Source: a bacterium | GTDB lineage: Bacteria; JACRDZ01; JAQUKH01 | Reading direction: 5' to 3' | NCBI GenBank assembly: GCA_040754625.1 | Contig: JBFMCF010000112.1 | Coordinates: 1-39,838 of the forward strand | DNA length: 39,838 bases | In this document: piece by piece, positions 14,089-23,485 of the stretch | Layout: every line of letters starts with the position of its first letter | Position numbering within the stretch: the first letter of the stretch is position 1 | Notes under the pieces: model-generated | Database searches by the model: none | Told to the model about the DNA's origin: nothing | What the model saw: only the letters and a program-made list of their open reading frames with translations | Translations under genes and position numbers: made by a program

Positions 14089-15320
14089 TGACCGGATTTA
14101 ATATGTTAAATAAAAAAATAATTATTGTTGCTTTTTGTTTCTTAGCAATATTTTCAATAAATAATACTTTTGCCGAAGAAAAATCGATAAAAATCGGCGT
14201 CCTGCTGGCACACACCGGGGATTTAGGCACCTATGGAAAAGTAATGAAAAACGGCACAATTCTCGCTTCTGAAATGATCAATGAAAGCGGCGGTGTTTTA
14301 AAAAAGAAGATTGAACTGATTCACAGGGACAGCCAGACAGACCCAACCATGGCTGTAGACGCGGCGCAGAAATTGATTGATATTGATAAAGTCGCGGCAA
14401 TTGTCGGCGCAATTTCAAGCGGCGAAACCATACCTATCACAACATCAGTCGCCGCTGATAAAAAAGTAATAGTAATCTCGCCGTCTTCTACTTCGCCTGA
14501 AATCACAAATCTCAATGATAATGATTTTTTGTTCAGAACAGTCCCTTCAGATGCGCTTCAATGTGAAGTCCTCGCGTCAACAGCAAAAGAACAGGGGTTT
14601 AAAAAAATATCAATTATTTATGTAAATAACTCTTACGGCGAAGGGTTAGCGGAAACAATGAAGCAGGCTTTTTCAGTCATGGGGGGGAAAGTTTTAGAAT
14701 CAGTTGCGTTTAATCCCAGCCAGCCGACTTACCGTTCTGAAATACAAAAAACCGTTAAAAATGAACCTGATGCTTTACTCCTTATTGCATATCCTGAAAA
14801 CGGCGTAAAAGTATTACGGGAGGCTATTGAATTCGGCTTTATTAATAAATTCCTGCTTACCGACGGAATGAAGGCGGATGAAGTTGTTAAAAACGTGGGA
14901 GGAAAATATCTGGCCGGAACATACGGAACGGCGCCCGCACCGGTGGAAAGCAATTTAAGCAAAAAATTCAAAGAAGCATATCAAAAGAGGTTTGGAGAAA
15001 TGCCCCCAAAACCTTATATCGACACCAGTTTTGATGCTGTGATTGTAACCGCCCTGGCTATCGCAAAAGGCGGGAGCGCCGACGGGGCGGTCATCCGCGA
15101 TAATTTGCGCAAGATTGCCAATCCCCCTGGAGAAAAAGTAAACTTTCTGGATTTAAAAAAGGCACTTCAATTGATTGAAGAAGGCAAAAAAATCGATTAT
15201 GAAGGTGTTTCCGGTTCATTGAATTTTGATAAAAACGGCGATATTACAGGCGGGAGCTATGGAATCTGGAAAATTGAGAATGATAAAATCGTGGATGTCC
15301 GTGTCGAAATTGTAGAATAA
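14088..15320 (+). CDS. livK: Branched-chain amino-acid-type ABC binding protein (LivK)
   Basis: Periplasmic type-I binding protein (Peripla_BP_6). A signal peptide (NKKIIIVAFCFLAIFSINNT, then FAEE) precedes KIGVLLAHTGDLGTYGKVMK, the family's G.....TG....G opening. Later motifs are GAISSGETIPITTSVA, VISPSSTSPEITN, and FRTVPSDALQ. Length is 410 residues, or 405 from the ATG at 14103, which may be the true start; the ATG at 14088 overlaps the previous stop. It likely binds branched-chain amino acids or a related amide. A terminator follows. The permease genes livM and livH are convergent rather than downstream. Confidence 0.9.
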   Translation: MTGFNMLNKKIIIVAFCFLAIFSINNTFAEEKSIKIGVLLAHTGDLGTYGKVMKNGTILASEMINESGGVLKKKIELIHRDSQTDPTMAVDAAQKLIDIDKVAAIVGAISSGETIPITTSVAADKKVIVISPSSTSPEITNLNDNDFLFRTVPSDALQCEVLASTAKEQGFKKISIIYVNNSYGEGLAETMKQAFSVMGGKVLESVAFNPSQPTYRSEIQKTVKNEPDALLLIAYPENGVKVLREAIEFGFINKFLLTDGMKADEVVKNVGGKYLAGTYGTAPAPVESNLSKKFKEAYQKRFGEMPPKPYIDTSFDAVIVTALAIAKGGSADGAVIRDNLRKIANPPGEKVNFLDLKKALQLIEEGKKIDYEGVSGSLNFDKNGDITGGSYGIWKIENDKIVDVRVEIVE

Positions 15321-15325
15321 ATTTG

Positions 15326-15362
15326 TAGGGGCGGGTTCTAAACCCGTCCTAAAATATTTTTT
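15326..15362 (+). terminator. Rho-independent terminator of livK
   Basis: TAGGGGCGGGTT (15326-15337), loop CTA, AACCCGTCCTA (15341-15351) make an 11-bp stem with one bulge, and a T-rich run follows (to 15362). The livM stop codon lies inside the stem's right side. Confidence 0.7.
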
Positions 15363-16296
15363 TCTTCTCTCCGAAAATCCCCTCAGGCCGGAAAAGAAGC
15401 ACCAATTCGAGAACAATACTGATAATGATTATACGAAGGGGCCCCTGGATATTGGATACTTTTTCAGCAGTTTCTGGATTTGAAAAAAACCACATTATTA
15501 AATCCTCTGTTCCCGACCAGACTGCCAATACCAGTAACGCGCCAAGTAAAGCACCCCGGTTGTTCCCGCTTCCGCCAATAATAAGCATTACCCATACAAG
15601 AAAAGTCCATTGCATCGGCTGAAACACATCAGGGCTGATAAAAGAAATATAATGGCTGTATAATCCGCCGGCAAGCCCCATAAACATTGATCCGATAACC
15701 AGGGACTCCAGTTTATAACGAAAAACATTTTTCCCTGCTGACGCGGTTACCAGTTCATCTTCACGGATTGCTTTGATTACCCTGCCCCACGGCGAATGAA
15801 TATTTTTCTCAATAAAAAGATAAATTAAGATGATAATAACCAAAATAACCAGTAAAAACAGAAGATTATGATATTCACTCGCGGATAAATCCGTCCATGG
15901 CTTTGGAATATCTTTTATTCCCCTGTTCCCATTGCTAAGCCATGACTCATTTGTAAAAACTAATCTTATTGATTCCGCAATCCCAAGGGTGGCCATTGCA
16001 AGATAATCTTCCCTCAATTTTAACACGGGCAAACCAATCAAAAACGCGATAATCCCGGAAAATAACGCTGAACCCAGGAGCCCAATGATTACCGGCAGTC
16101 CCAAACCTCCTAAATGCTCCGGCGACGGCCCTTTTGTCAAAAAAGCCGTAGTATACGCCCCAACAGCAAAAAAACCGGCAATCCCCACGTTAAATAAACC
16201 TGTAAATCCCCATTGAAGATTAAGACCCAGGGTTAAAATAGCAAAAATACCGGCCTTGATGCTAAATGATATAAGATAACTTAAAATCCCGCTCAT
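15349..16296 (-). CDS. livM: Branched-chain amino-acid-type ABC permease LivM
   Basis: Inner-membrane permease of the BPD_transp_2 family. The 315 residues contain about nine hydrophobic helices. GLNLQWGFTGLFNVGIAGFF (the N-terminal 'G..N...G..GL...G..AF' motif) and LREDYLAMATLGIAE are typical of LivM. The C-terminus is the usual LLFRPEGIFG. Its ATG overlaps the livH stop by 4 bp. No livG or livF ATPase follows; the next gene is convergent livK. Confidence 0.93.
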   Translation of the reverse strand: MSGILSYLISFSIKAGIFAILTLGLNLQWGFTGLFNVGIAGFFAVGAYTTAFLTKGPSPEHLGGLGLPVIIGLLGSALFSGIIAFLIGLPVLKLREDYLAMATLGIAESIRLVFTNESWLSNGNRGIKDIPKPWTDLSASEYHNLLFLLVILVIIILIYLFIEKNIHSPWGRVIKAIREDELVTASAGKNVFRYKLESLVIGSMFMGLAGGLYSHYISFISPDVFQPMQWTFLVWVMLIIGGSGNNRGALLGALLVLAVWSGTEDLIMWFFSNPETAEKVSNIQGPLRIIIISIVLELVLLFRPEGIFGEKKKIF

Positions 16297-17153
16297 GCCC
16301 TTCTTTCTTTTTTTCCAAATAAACCTTCCGGTCTTATCAAAAGCACTAAAATTAAAATAATAAAAGAAACCACACTCTTATACGCCGGGTTAATAAAAAC
16401 AGTTGAAACTTCCTGGGATATGCCGATAATCATCCCTCCCGCCATCGCGCCGTAAGGACTCCCGATTCCGCCAAGAATTACACCCGCAAAAACCGGGAGA
16501 AGCACATCCCATCCCATCACCGGCCTTAACTGGACCTCTAATCCCAGGAAAATACCGCCAACCGCCGCTAAAGCGCATCCCAATCCCCATGTCCAAAAAA
16601 TAATTTTTTCTGTCTCAATCCCAATAATGCCGGCCAGTTGCATATTATCAGACAAGGCGCGCATTGCTTTTCCGATTTTGGATTTTTTCAGGAAAAAATG
16701 GACGGCAATTATTAATAAAAATGATGTAATTATGATAAAAATTTCATCTGGTTTTATTTTAACACCAAAAGGCAGTTTTTTCGCCATTTGTAACTCTGAA
16801 CTATAATAGCTTATCTGGGGACCCCAAATCATCTGGATGAGATTACGTAAAAAAAGCGCCACCCCTATTGAAGCAATTAAAAGTGTAACCGGGGTTTTTT
16901 CTCTTAATTTTCTATAAAGACAGCAATCCAGTAAAATACCCAGTCCCGAGGCAACAAGTATGGAAAGAATTATTGAAACAATAAACGGGAGTTTTAATCC
17001 GAGAAAGAAAAGGCATAAATAAGCCCCCGCGGCCATAAAATCACCATGGGCAAAATTGGCAAAGTTCAGGATTCCATAGGTCAATGTTAATCCTATGGAA
17101 CCAAGAACAATTATACTGCCCATGATAATTCCATTAACGATTAGTTGGAGCAT
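16293..17153 (-). CDS. livH: Branched-chain amino-acid-type ABC permease LivH
   Basis: Inner-membrane partner of LivM. It opens with LIVNGIIMGSIIVLGSIGLT and LTYGILNFANFAHGDFMAAG, the strongly conserved LivH motif. Several further helices follow, and LGGIGSPYGAMAGG and LLIRPEGLFG close the protein. Length 286 residues, normal. It starts 21 bp after the polysaccharide export gene and overlaps livM by 4 bp, so the permeases may be co-transcribed with the export cluster. ATPases must come from elsewhere. Confidence 0.93.
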   Translation of the reverse strand: MLQLIVNGIIMGSIIVLGSIGLTLTYGILNFANFAHGDFMAAGAYLCLFFLGLKLPFIVSIILSILVASGLGILLDCCLYRKLREKTPVTLLIASIGVALFLRNLIQMIWGPQISYYSSELQMAKKLPFGVKIKPDEIFIIITSFLLIIAVHFFLKKSKIGKAMRALSDNMQLAGIIGIETEKIIFWTWGLGCALAAVGGIFLGLEVQLRPVMGWDVLLPVFAGVILGGIGSPYGAMAGGMIIGISQEVSTVFINPAYKSVVSFIILILVLLIRPEGLFGKKERRA

Positions 17154-17174
17154 GAGTAAATGGTGAGATTTTAT

Positions 17175-18491
17175 TTATCTGTTAAACGTATTTATTACAC
17201 CCACGATAATCGCAATCTCAGAGAAAAATTTAACTGTTTCTCTCCAGAAATGCGTCTTTTTGGGTATTATAACTGTATCCCCTGATTCTAATTCCGGGAG
17301 GTCCGAAAATTCGCTTTTCTTTAAATTTTCCGTCAGGTCCAGTTTTACCGTGTCCGGGTAACCCTTATTGCCTTCACCTTTTATTATTTTTACTTTATTT
17401 ATATATGCTTCATCGGTCACGCCGCCTGCCAATTGAACAATATTCCAGATATTTTTTCCGCCTCCAAGCTGATATGCGCCCGGGTGATAAACCTCTCCGA
17501 GTACATAAACAACATTGGCCTTGGACTCTATTTCAGGCCGGAGCAGTCCTTCATAAATATATGTCGGGACCACAATAGTGTCTCCCGCTTTGACAATAGG
17601 GTTTCCTGAAAGATCTCCGCGGTTTAAATAGTCATTGATGGAAAATGTTTTGACTACAGGCAGGTCCTCATGGTATGAAATTATTTTTATTCTGTTAAGT
17701 TCAGCGTAAGGTGTAAAACCGCCGGCCCTCGAAACAGCTTCCATTAATTCAATTGAATCTTCGAGAGGATAAACACCCGGGGCCCTTACTTCACCAACAA
17801 TGTTTATAATATTCCGCCTCTTTTCCCCGCGTTTCCTTTCTTCTATCAATTTTCCTTCTTCGCCCAAACGCGGCACATAGATAGTGTCCCCGGCTTTCAG
17901 CTTTGTAAGTAAACCGGCATCTCCTGTCCGCAAATATTTGTCCACATCCACAATTATAACCTCCGGTTTTTCCAACCCCCCCCGCAAAATCCTGACACCT
18001 CTCAACGAGGCAGCATCCGTACCTCCCCCGGCCTGGGTAATTACTTCCAAAATATTGGGCATTACCGCAAAGGAATACTGGCCTGGTTTGAATACCTGCC
18101 CTAAAACAAAAACCCTGTTCCCGCGGTAACCCTGTATATTTACTTCAACCTTGATAATATCTTTTAAATATTTGGAAAGTTTTTCAACCAATGACTTTTC
18201 AAGCTGGCTTACGGTCAGACCGGCAACCTCAATTTTCTCAATTACCGGCGGGAAGATAATATTGCCCTCGGGCAAAACAGAAACTGTTTTTTCCAAATCC
18301 GGATACCCCCAGACTGAAATTCTTATCACGTCTTCAGGCTGGAGAACATATTCCTGAAGGGCAATATTAGTTTCCGGCCCTTTGTCCCCGGGAGAAACCT
18401 GTGTTTCTTCCGCTCCCGATAATGGAAACGGCAAAACCATACTGATTATTAAGAAACAACAAATATACTTTTTAAACATTGTATAATCCAT
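17175..18491 (-). CDS. Wza-type polysaccharide export protein with repeated SLBB domains
   Basis: Outer-membrane/periplasmic secretin-like component for export of polysaccharide. After a signal peptide comes the Poly_export domain (YVLQPEDVIRISVWGYPDLE, VSVLPEGNIIFPPV). Three SLBB-type beta-grasp modules begin at VFVLGQVFKPGQYSF, INIVGEVRAPGVYPLED and VYVLGEVYHPGAYQLGG, each ending with a GDTI.VP motif. A final hydrophobic helix (FFSEIAIIVGVINTF) is typical of these channels. No lipobox cysteine is evident at the signal end. The ATG at 18479 is an alternative start giving a tidier signal peptide. It follows the beta-barrel gene by 3 bp. No Wzc-type kinase or glycosyltransferases adjoin. Confidence 0.9.
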   Translation of the reverse strand: MDYTMFKKYICCFLIISMVLPFPLSGAEETQVSPGDKGPETNIALQEYVLQPEDVIRISVWGYPDLEKTVSVLPEGNIIFPPVIEKIEVAGLTVSQLEKSLVEKLSKYLKDIIKVEVNIQGYRGNRVFVLGQVFKPGQYSFAVMPNILEVITQAGGGTDAASLRGVRILRGGLEKPEVIIVDVDKYLRTGDAGLLTKLKAGDTIYVPRLGEEGKLIEERKRGEKRRNIINIVGEVRAPGVYPLEDSIELMEAVSRAGGFTPYAELNRIKIISYHEDLPVVKTFSINDYLNRGDLSGNPIVKAGDTIVVPTYIYEGLLRPEIESKANVVYVLGEVYHPGAYQLGGGKNIWNIVQLAGGVTDEAYINKVKIIKGEGNKGYPDTVKLDLTENLKKSEFSDLPELESGDTVIIPKKTHFWRETVKFFSEIAIIVGVINTFNR

Positions 18492-18494
18492 TTT

Positions 18495-19274
18495 CTAAAA
18501 AATACAGGTCACGCCTATACCACTTTTGCTGTTAAAAAAACCGCCTGTATCTGAAACGCTCCCGCTGAATGAAAAATTCATTTCCCAGTTTTTGACGGGG
18601 CGAAACTGGATCCCCGGGCCGATATAAACTAAATTATAGTCCGTAGTCCTCTCCCCGCTGCCCTCAAGGAAAAAAGACACTTTTTCGCTCTGCTGGCATT
18701 CAACCGCAAAATCATACTGGAAAACATTTTTATATTTATAATCCCCTTCCGCTGGAAACCATCCTCCAAGATGAAAATAAAAAAAATAGCCGTTTTTCCA
18801 TTTCCCTATTTCATATCGTCCCAGGAGAGAACAAAGGACATCGGTTTCCCTGCCTCCCAGCCCTTTTTTTATCTCCCCGGTCCTTATTCTTCCTCCCAGT
18901 TGCAGGGCTATATCTAAATCTTTATCGGCAAGCAAATAACCCTGGCTCGAAAAAATCCGATATTTAAAAAAAACCAGGCTGTCCCTCAACCCGCTTTGTT
19001 TATTTGTTCCTCCCGAAGTATATGGGAGAGACAAATCCAATTCCGTATTTTTATTGATACCGTAATACAAATTGGCCTCTATGTCCGAACGCCATACGAC
19101 ATTGTCCAAACCAAAATTGTTTTCCCTGGTGTAAATTTCTTTTATATTAAGCTGTCCTTTTCCGGCAGGGATAAAACGAAAAGACGGAGTATAAAACGGG
19201 CTGGCATAAATTATATTTTTTGCCGGTAAAAATAATATTATTAAACCTGTTAAAAAAAAAACCTTTTTTATCAT
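18495..19274 (-). CDS. Outer-membrane beta-barrel protein of unknown function
   Basis: The ATG at 19274 has GGAG 5 nt upstream and gives the signal peptide MIKKVFFLTGLIILFLPAKN, then IIYA. The rest alternates polar and aromatic/hydrophobic residues in strand-length stretches (WRSDIEANLYYGINKNTELD, LSLPYTSGG, GKWKNGYFFYFHLGGWFP). It ends with SGIGVTCIF, a terminal phenylalanine as in outer-membrane barrels. About 12 strands are plausible. It resembles the barrels placed near SLBB export proteins in some candidate phyla, but I cannot name a family. Confidence 0.68.
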   Translation of the reverse strand: MIKKVFFLTGLIILFLPAKNIIYASPFYTPSFRFIPAGKGQLNIKEIYTRENNFGLDNVVWRSDIEANLYYGINKNTELDLSLPYTSGGTNKQSGLRDSLVFFKYRIFSSQGYLLADKDLDIALQLGGRIRTGEIKKGLGGRETDVLCSLLGRYEIGKWKNGYFFYFHLGGWFPAEGDYKYKNVFQYDFAVECQQSEKVSFFLEGSGERTTDYNLVYIGPGIQFRPVKNWEMNFSFSGSVSDTGGFFNSKSGIGVTCIF

Positions 19275-19297
19275 ATTGGCTCCATACAAGAGCTCTT

Positions 19298-20305
19298 TTA
19301 CGGCACGGTAACACCAGCGCGCAGGCTCAAATCGCTTTCATTATCCGAGTCATCCACCGCGGATATTTTAAAATAAGAATAGGTGCTTGACGTCAATCCG
19401 TTAACAATATAAGCAGTATCAGGGGGCTGGCCGGTTATCTCTTCTATTACGCTGTAATTTGTCCCGCTGGCGGATTGATATACCCTGTATTTCGCCAAAT
19501 CCGCTTCTGTATTTGCCGTCCAGCTTAAATTGACCTGCCCCTTTGACGCCCCCGCAAGCGCCGTAAGCCCGGAAGGTGCCGCCGGATTAACACTATCTCC
19601 CCTCGCCCTGCAAAACACTTCACTGCTATATTCACTTTCATTGTTTGAGTTATCCAGGGCCGTAATCCTGAAGAAATAATTGTTCCCTGCTATAAGCCCT
19701 GTAACTGTATAATTATTTGCTGACTGGCCTGCTATGAAACTGAAATTCCCACCGCCCTGGTTTGCGCCGTAAATGTTATACGCTAAAAAATCACTTTCAG
19801 AATTTGCCGTCCAGCTTAAATTAATCTCGCCTTTACGGGTCCCGGTCAACGCGGTAAGCCCCACGGGTTTCGCGGGGGCAGCGTGGTCCTTATAATTCAC
19901 AACCACCTGGTTGGACTTGTTGCTTTCATTATTATTTTTATCAAAAGCGCTGACGCGGTAATAATATGTCGATCCCGTGATAACATCGCTGTCGGCAAAA
20001 GACAGACCTGTTTCTTCAATATAACCCTGGTCTTTAAAACTTATTTTCTGGGGACCGGACAAATTCTTTCCCGGGAAATTAGAAATAGATGAGTTATTCC
20101 TGTATAACCGGTATTTTACGACATCGCTTTCCGGGCTTTTCGACCAGTATAAATAAATCATTCCGCTTGATTCCTGCGCGGCTAAGCCCGAAGGAGCGGA
20201 AGGCGGTTCAATGTCCGGTTGGACCACACTTTCACTTTCATCTTTTTTGGCACAGCCAAGAGCAACCATAAAAATGAAAATAAACAGCAATTTAATCAAT
20301 TTCAT
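19298..20305 (-). CDS. Lipoprotein with three fibronectin type III domains
   Basis: The ATG at 20305 is preceded by AAAGG and gives a signal with lipobox VALGC (Cys ~ residue 18). Three FN3 modules follow, each starting with a P.AP.GL.A pattern: PPSAPSGLAAQ, APAKPVGLTAL and NPAAPSGLTAL. They also share the core W...(S/N).E.D...Y..Y and the 'YYYR/YFFRI/YFKISA.D...NES' end. Modules two and three are close copies, so a recent internal duplication is likely. It is probably a surface-exposed adhesion or binding protein, encoded with the beta-barrel and export protein. Confidence 0.85.
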   Translation of the reverse strand: MKLIKLLFIFIFMVALGCAKKDESESVVQPDIEPPSAPSGLAAQESSGMIYLYWSKSPESDVVKYRLYRNNSSISNFPGKNLSGPQKISFKDQGYIEETGLSFADSDVITGSTYYYRVSAFDKNNNESNKSNQVVVNYKDHAAPAKPVGLTALTGTRKGEINLSWTANSESDFLAYNIYGANQGGGNFSFIAGQSANNYTVTGLIAGNNYFFRITALDNSNNESEYSSEVFCRARGDSVNPAAPSGLTALAGASKGQVNLSWTANTEADLAKYRVYQSASGTNYSVIEEITGQPPDTAYIVNGLTSSTYSYFKISAVDDSDNESDLSLRAGVTVP

Positions 20306-20369
20306 TAGTAAACCTTTAAACATAGAATGTTCATTATATCATCAAACTGAGTTCAAATCAATAAAATTT

Positions 20370-21128
20370 CTAAATCCACGGGACAAGTTTAATCTCTCCA
20401 AAACACCCCATTTTATCGTCTTTAACTATTACCACGCCTGATAACCCCTCTATTTTTTCAGCCAGTTCTATCCCGTTTAAAATATCATCCTTTGTCTGGA
20501 TAACATTCCCTATCGCAGTGGCGGCGGCATCCGCCAAAATGGCGGATCGAGATATTACAACTACCGCGTCAGCCTTTCCAAAACTAAACGAATGGCCGAC
20601 GGTACCTGAGGATGTGCAGATTCCCAAAGGACACGGGTGGGGCTGGATTTCAATCGCGGTCTTGTTGCTTAACGGCGATTTGCCGGCGTAAATCCCTATT
20701 TTACGGGTTTTTTTTGAATTCATAAAAATGTCTCCCCCGTTTTCGATTATAAATTCCCCGCTCAACGGCATAAGGTCATATCCCACAAATTCAGAAATGG
20801 CCCCGGCAACGCTTGCCATAGGGCCTACCCCAACCTTTGAACAGAATCTTGACATATCCTGAACTATCTTCGCGGCCAATTTACCCGGTGTATACGGTTC
20901 AAGCGTGGTTTTGAAAACAGGGAATTCTTCAATATATTTCTCGATTTGATTTCTATATTTCAATACCGCGCCCATTGCTTCTTTAGACAAATCCCTTTCC
21001 GCGCTTATCAAAAGGTCCGTCTCTTTGACAGAAACAGAAAAATGGACTAAACCGCTTGTTCTAACAGTTTCACGGTATGTGCGTTTTTCATATTTTATAT
21101 TTTCAGGATAAAAATTTTTTATGCTCAT
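20370..21128 (-). CDS. UPF0280 (ApbE-like fold) family protein
   Basis: The core GKLAAKIVQDMSRFCSKVGV, GPMASVAGAISEFVG, FIIENGGDIFMN, CPLGICTSSGTVGHSFSFG and ADAVVVISRSAILADAAATA is that of UPF0280, proteins related to the FMN-transferase ApbE but without proven activity. VGPMA, ENGGDI and SSGTVGHS are the conserved spots. Length from the ATG at 21128 is 252 residues, which fits the family; an in-frame ATG at 21164 overlaps the end of mnmA. No clear ribosome site is present, so coupling with mnmA is likely. Confidence 0.86.
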   Translation of the reverse strand: MSIKNFYPENIKYEKRTYRETVRTSGLVHFSVSVKETDLLISAERDLSKEAMGAVLKYRNQIEKYIEEFPVFKTTLEPYTPGKLAAKIVQDMSRFCSKVGVGPMASVAGAISEFVGYDLMPLSGEFIIENGGDIFMNSKKTRKIGIYAGKSPLSNKTAIEIQPHPCPLGICTSSGTVGHSFSFGKADAVVVISRSAILADAAATAIGNVIQTKDDILNGIELAEKIEGLSGVVIVKDDKMGCFGEIKLVPWI

Positions 21129-21130
21129 AT

Positions 21131-22300
21131 TTATTTGCAAATTATTGTATATTTTATAAAACAATTCTGTAATTTGTGTGTGTAATGTGTATTTTGGGAA
21201 AATTTTTCACTCGTGAAAAATTTTATCCATCCCCCGCCTACCACTGTATCTTTCTTATAGAAAACAACCGCCTGGCCGGGTGTTATCGCGCGCTGTGGTT
21301 TTAAAAACTCGACCCTTACCTTGTTCCCCTCAAGAGGGAAAACCACCGCCTTTTCTTCTATAAATTTATACCTTATCTTTGCTTTTACCAAAACCGGTCT
21401 TGTTAATCTATCTATTGCCTGCCAGTTAACATTATCCGCGATAAATTCCTTCCCGTATAAATCCTCGTCTTTTCCCGCGATAACCGTATTGTTCGTTATG
21501 TCTATCTTTAAAACATATAATGGATAAGGCGAAGAAATCCCGAGGCCTTTTCTCTGCCCGATAGTATAATGATAAATACCCTTGTGCTTCCCCAGTATTT
21601 TACCATTAATATCAAGGATTAACCCTTCTTTTTCTTTCAGCTTAAAATGTTCATTTATAAATTCCGGGTAATCGTTATCGGGGATAAAACATATCTCCTG
21701 GCTTTCTTTCTTCCTGGCCGTGATTAATCCGTTTTTCCTTGCTATCTCTCTAACCTCTTCTTTTGTCAATCCGGCCAGCGGGAAAATAACATGTTTAAGC
21801 TGTTCCTGCGTCAATGAAAACAAAACATAGGACTGGTCTTTTTCCCTGTCTTTTCCTTTCTTGATTGAGTATCTTCCTGTTTTTTTATTCAAATAATTTC
21901 TCGCGTAATGCCCCGTCGCGACATAATCAATGCCGTGTTTCTTCGCGTAATCAAGCAAATACCCGAATTTCATTCTCTCATTACATACAATGCACGGATT
22001 AGGCGTTACCCCTTTTAAATATTCCCCGCAAAAATAATCAATTACGTATTTTTTAAACTCCCTGACCAGGTTAATTGTCTGGAATGGTATTTTTAACTGC
22101 GACGCTATACGCCGGGCGTCGATAATATCGTCGGGCGAGCAGCAGCTTTTGTTAACCTGACACTCATTTTCATTATGCCATATCAGCATCGTTATTCCGC
22201 GCACATCAAACCTTTTTTTCTTAAGCAAAAACGCCGCTACCGAGCTGTCCACACCTCCGCTCATCGCGACAAGCACTTTTTTGTTTTTCATATTTTCCAT
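21131..22300 (-). CDS. mnmA: tRNA-specific 2-thiouridylase MnmA with a C-terminal extension
   Basis: Cytoplasmic enzyme that thiolates U34 of tRNAs for Lys, Glu and Gln. The PP-loop AMSGGVDSSVAAFLL is at about residue 12. The catalytic cysteines are in TPNPCIVCNERMKFG (~104) and SQEICFIPDNDY (~202), and GQRKGLG and the C-terminal RCHALE-like region follow. MnmA normally ends just after the GGGWI motif. Here about 32 more residues follow, starting within a perfect 26-bp palindrome at 21199-21224. An alternative ATG lies 9 bp downstream of the chosen start. Confidence 0.95.
   Translation of the reverse strand: MENMKNKKVLVAMSGGVDSSVAAFLLKKKRFDVRGITMLIWHNENECQVNKSCCSPDDIIDARRIASQLKIPFQTINLVREFKKYVIDYFCGEYLKGVTPNPCIVCNERMKFGYLLDYAKKHGIDYVATGHYARNYLNKKTGRYSIKKGKDREKDQSYVLFSLTQEQLKHVIFPLAGLTKEEVREIARKNGLITARKKESQEICFIPDNDYPEFINEHFKLKEKEGLILDINGKILGKHKGIYHYTIGQRKGLGISSPYPLYVLKIDITNNTVIAGKDEDLYGKEFIADNVNWQAIDRLTRPVLVKAKIRYKFIEEKAVVFPLEGNKVRVEFLKPQRAITPGQAVVFYKKDTVVGGGWIKFFTSEKFSQNTHYTHKLQNCFIKYTIICK
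21199..21224. repeat. Perfect palindrome at the 3' end of mnmA
   Basis: AAAATTTTTCAC, TC, GTGAAAAATTTT: 12-bp arms with a 2-bp centre, right after the codons for the usual last residues (GGGWI) of MnmA. It shifts the stop codon downstream. It could be a former insertion or a displaced terminator. Confidence 0.75.
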
Positions 22301-22780
22301 TTTACCGTTTATTTTACTGCATTTTGCAGCACTTTTCCAATTAAATTATTTTGCTTTATTTTATCGACAAACAAAAAGAAAAGATAAAAATTATCCAATG
22401 GAAATTGTTCGCAATTATCCATAATATTGGTAAAATATACAGGTATGGAATGGAATTCGCGTAAAGTTGAATGATAAACGGGAAAATAACTTAATAAATG
22501 CAGAAAAAATACTTAAGATTTTCGAAGATTTTAGTGGTAAAATAGAAAATCAAATTAAAAGTTGAAGAAATATTCTTTTAAAAAAGGTTTTTTCGACAGA
22601 CTTGTTAAAACAAATTAAGAGAAAAAAATGAATAAGAAAGAACATCTTGAATAATTAAAATTTTAAATCGAGGGAATAAAGAGGAAAATGTGTTAAATAA
22701 TTCTGTTAATTTTTTAAGAAGTGGATGACTTGCTGAAGCGGCCGGCAAATTCAGCTAAAGCGTCAACAGGAGAATTTAAA
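22301..22780. other. 480-bp stretch without a supported gene
   Basis: Between the divergent mnmA and the coiled-coil gene. It is AT-rich with only short frames. One open stretch of about 40 codons ends at about 22570 (NLINAEKILKIFEDFSGKIE and neighbours) and has no start site or recognisable motif; it may be a decayed coding remnant. No clear promoter was found. Confidence 0.4.
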
Positions 22781-23485
22781 ATGAGCAGTAATTTAATTAT
22801 CATATTGATAAGCAGTGGAATTATTTTTGCCGTTTTGATATTTACAGGCGCATATATAATTCTACAAAAATTAAAAAAAGAACTTGAAGAATATAAGACT
22901 GAGCTAAAAAAACAGGTGAATCGAAATTTATCTGAAGAAAACGCCAGTCTGGAAAAAGCCCTTGAAAAATACAAGGGTGAATTAAAAAAACAACTGGATC
23001 AAAATTTAATTAAAGAAAGTGAGAGATTTGAACAAGTTCTGGATAAAGAAAAAGCCATATTAGACATGGTCAAGGAATTATACAATTACAATGTAAAAAC
23101 TGCTGAAGAGTTGTCGGCCCTTATCGATAAAGCATACAACATAGCAACTTCAGATATATTGGTTAACAAAAGACATTTCAATGAATTCGAATCAGATCTT
23201 GCTGTATCTGTATTTAATTTAGAAAACAAACTCGGTTTTTTTCAGCCTTATATTCCCAAAAGCTTATATGATGATATTCATAAATTCAGGGAAAAAATTC
23301 AAATATTTCTAAAGGACTATCATAATATAGAAGAATATGAAAAAGAATATTTTTCTGATGAAAAAATAAAAGATTTGAAATCAGAAATTTCCGGCCTGCG
23401 TGATACGGCAGTAAAATCTATCAAACGCTGGTTAGACGCCCATAAATCATTTAAAAGTACTCATACTGAGACATTACCTTCCTGA
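22781..23485 (+). CDS. Membrane-anchored coiled-coil protein of unknown function
   Basis: The ATG at 22781 has AGGAG 8 nt upstream; the longer frame from 22721 has no ribosome site. The 234-residue protein begins with one transmembrane helix (SSNLIIILISSGIIFAVLIF, to about residue 27). A lysine/glutamate-rich coiled coil follows, in which the block 'LKKELEEYKTELKKQVNRNL' recurs as 'LEKYKGELKKQLDQNL', an internal repeat of about 33 residues. The C-terminal half is helical. I do not recognise a family. Isolated between a gene-poor stretch and a kinase remnant, the locus may be accessory DNA. Confidence 0.75.
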   Translation: MSSNLIIILISSGIIFAVLIFTGAYIILQKLKKELEEYKTELKKQVNRNLSEENASLEKALEKYKGELKKQLDQNLIKESERFEQVLDKEKAILDMVKELYNYNVKTAEELSALIDKAYNIATSDILVNKRHFNEFESDLAVSVFNLENKLGFFQPYIPKSLYDDIHKFREKIQIFLKDYHNIEEYEKEYFSDEKIKDLKSEISGLRDTAVKSIKRWLDAHKSFKSTHTETLPS

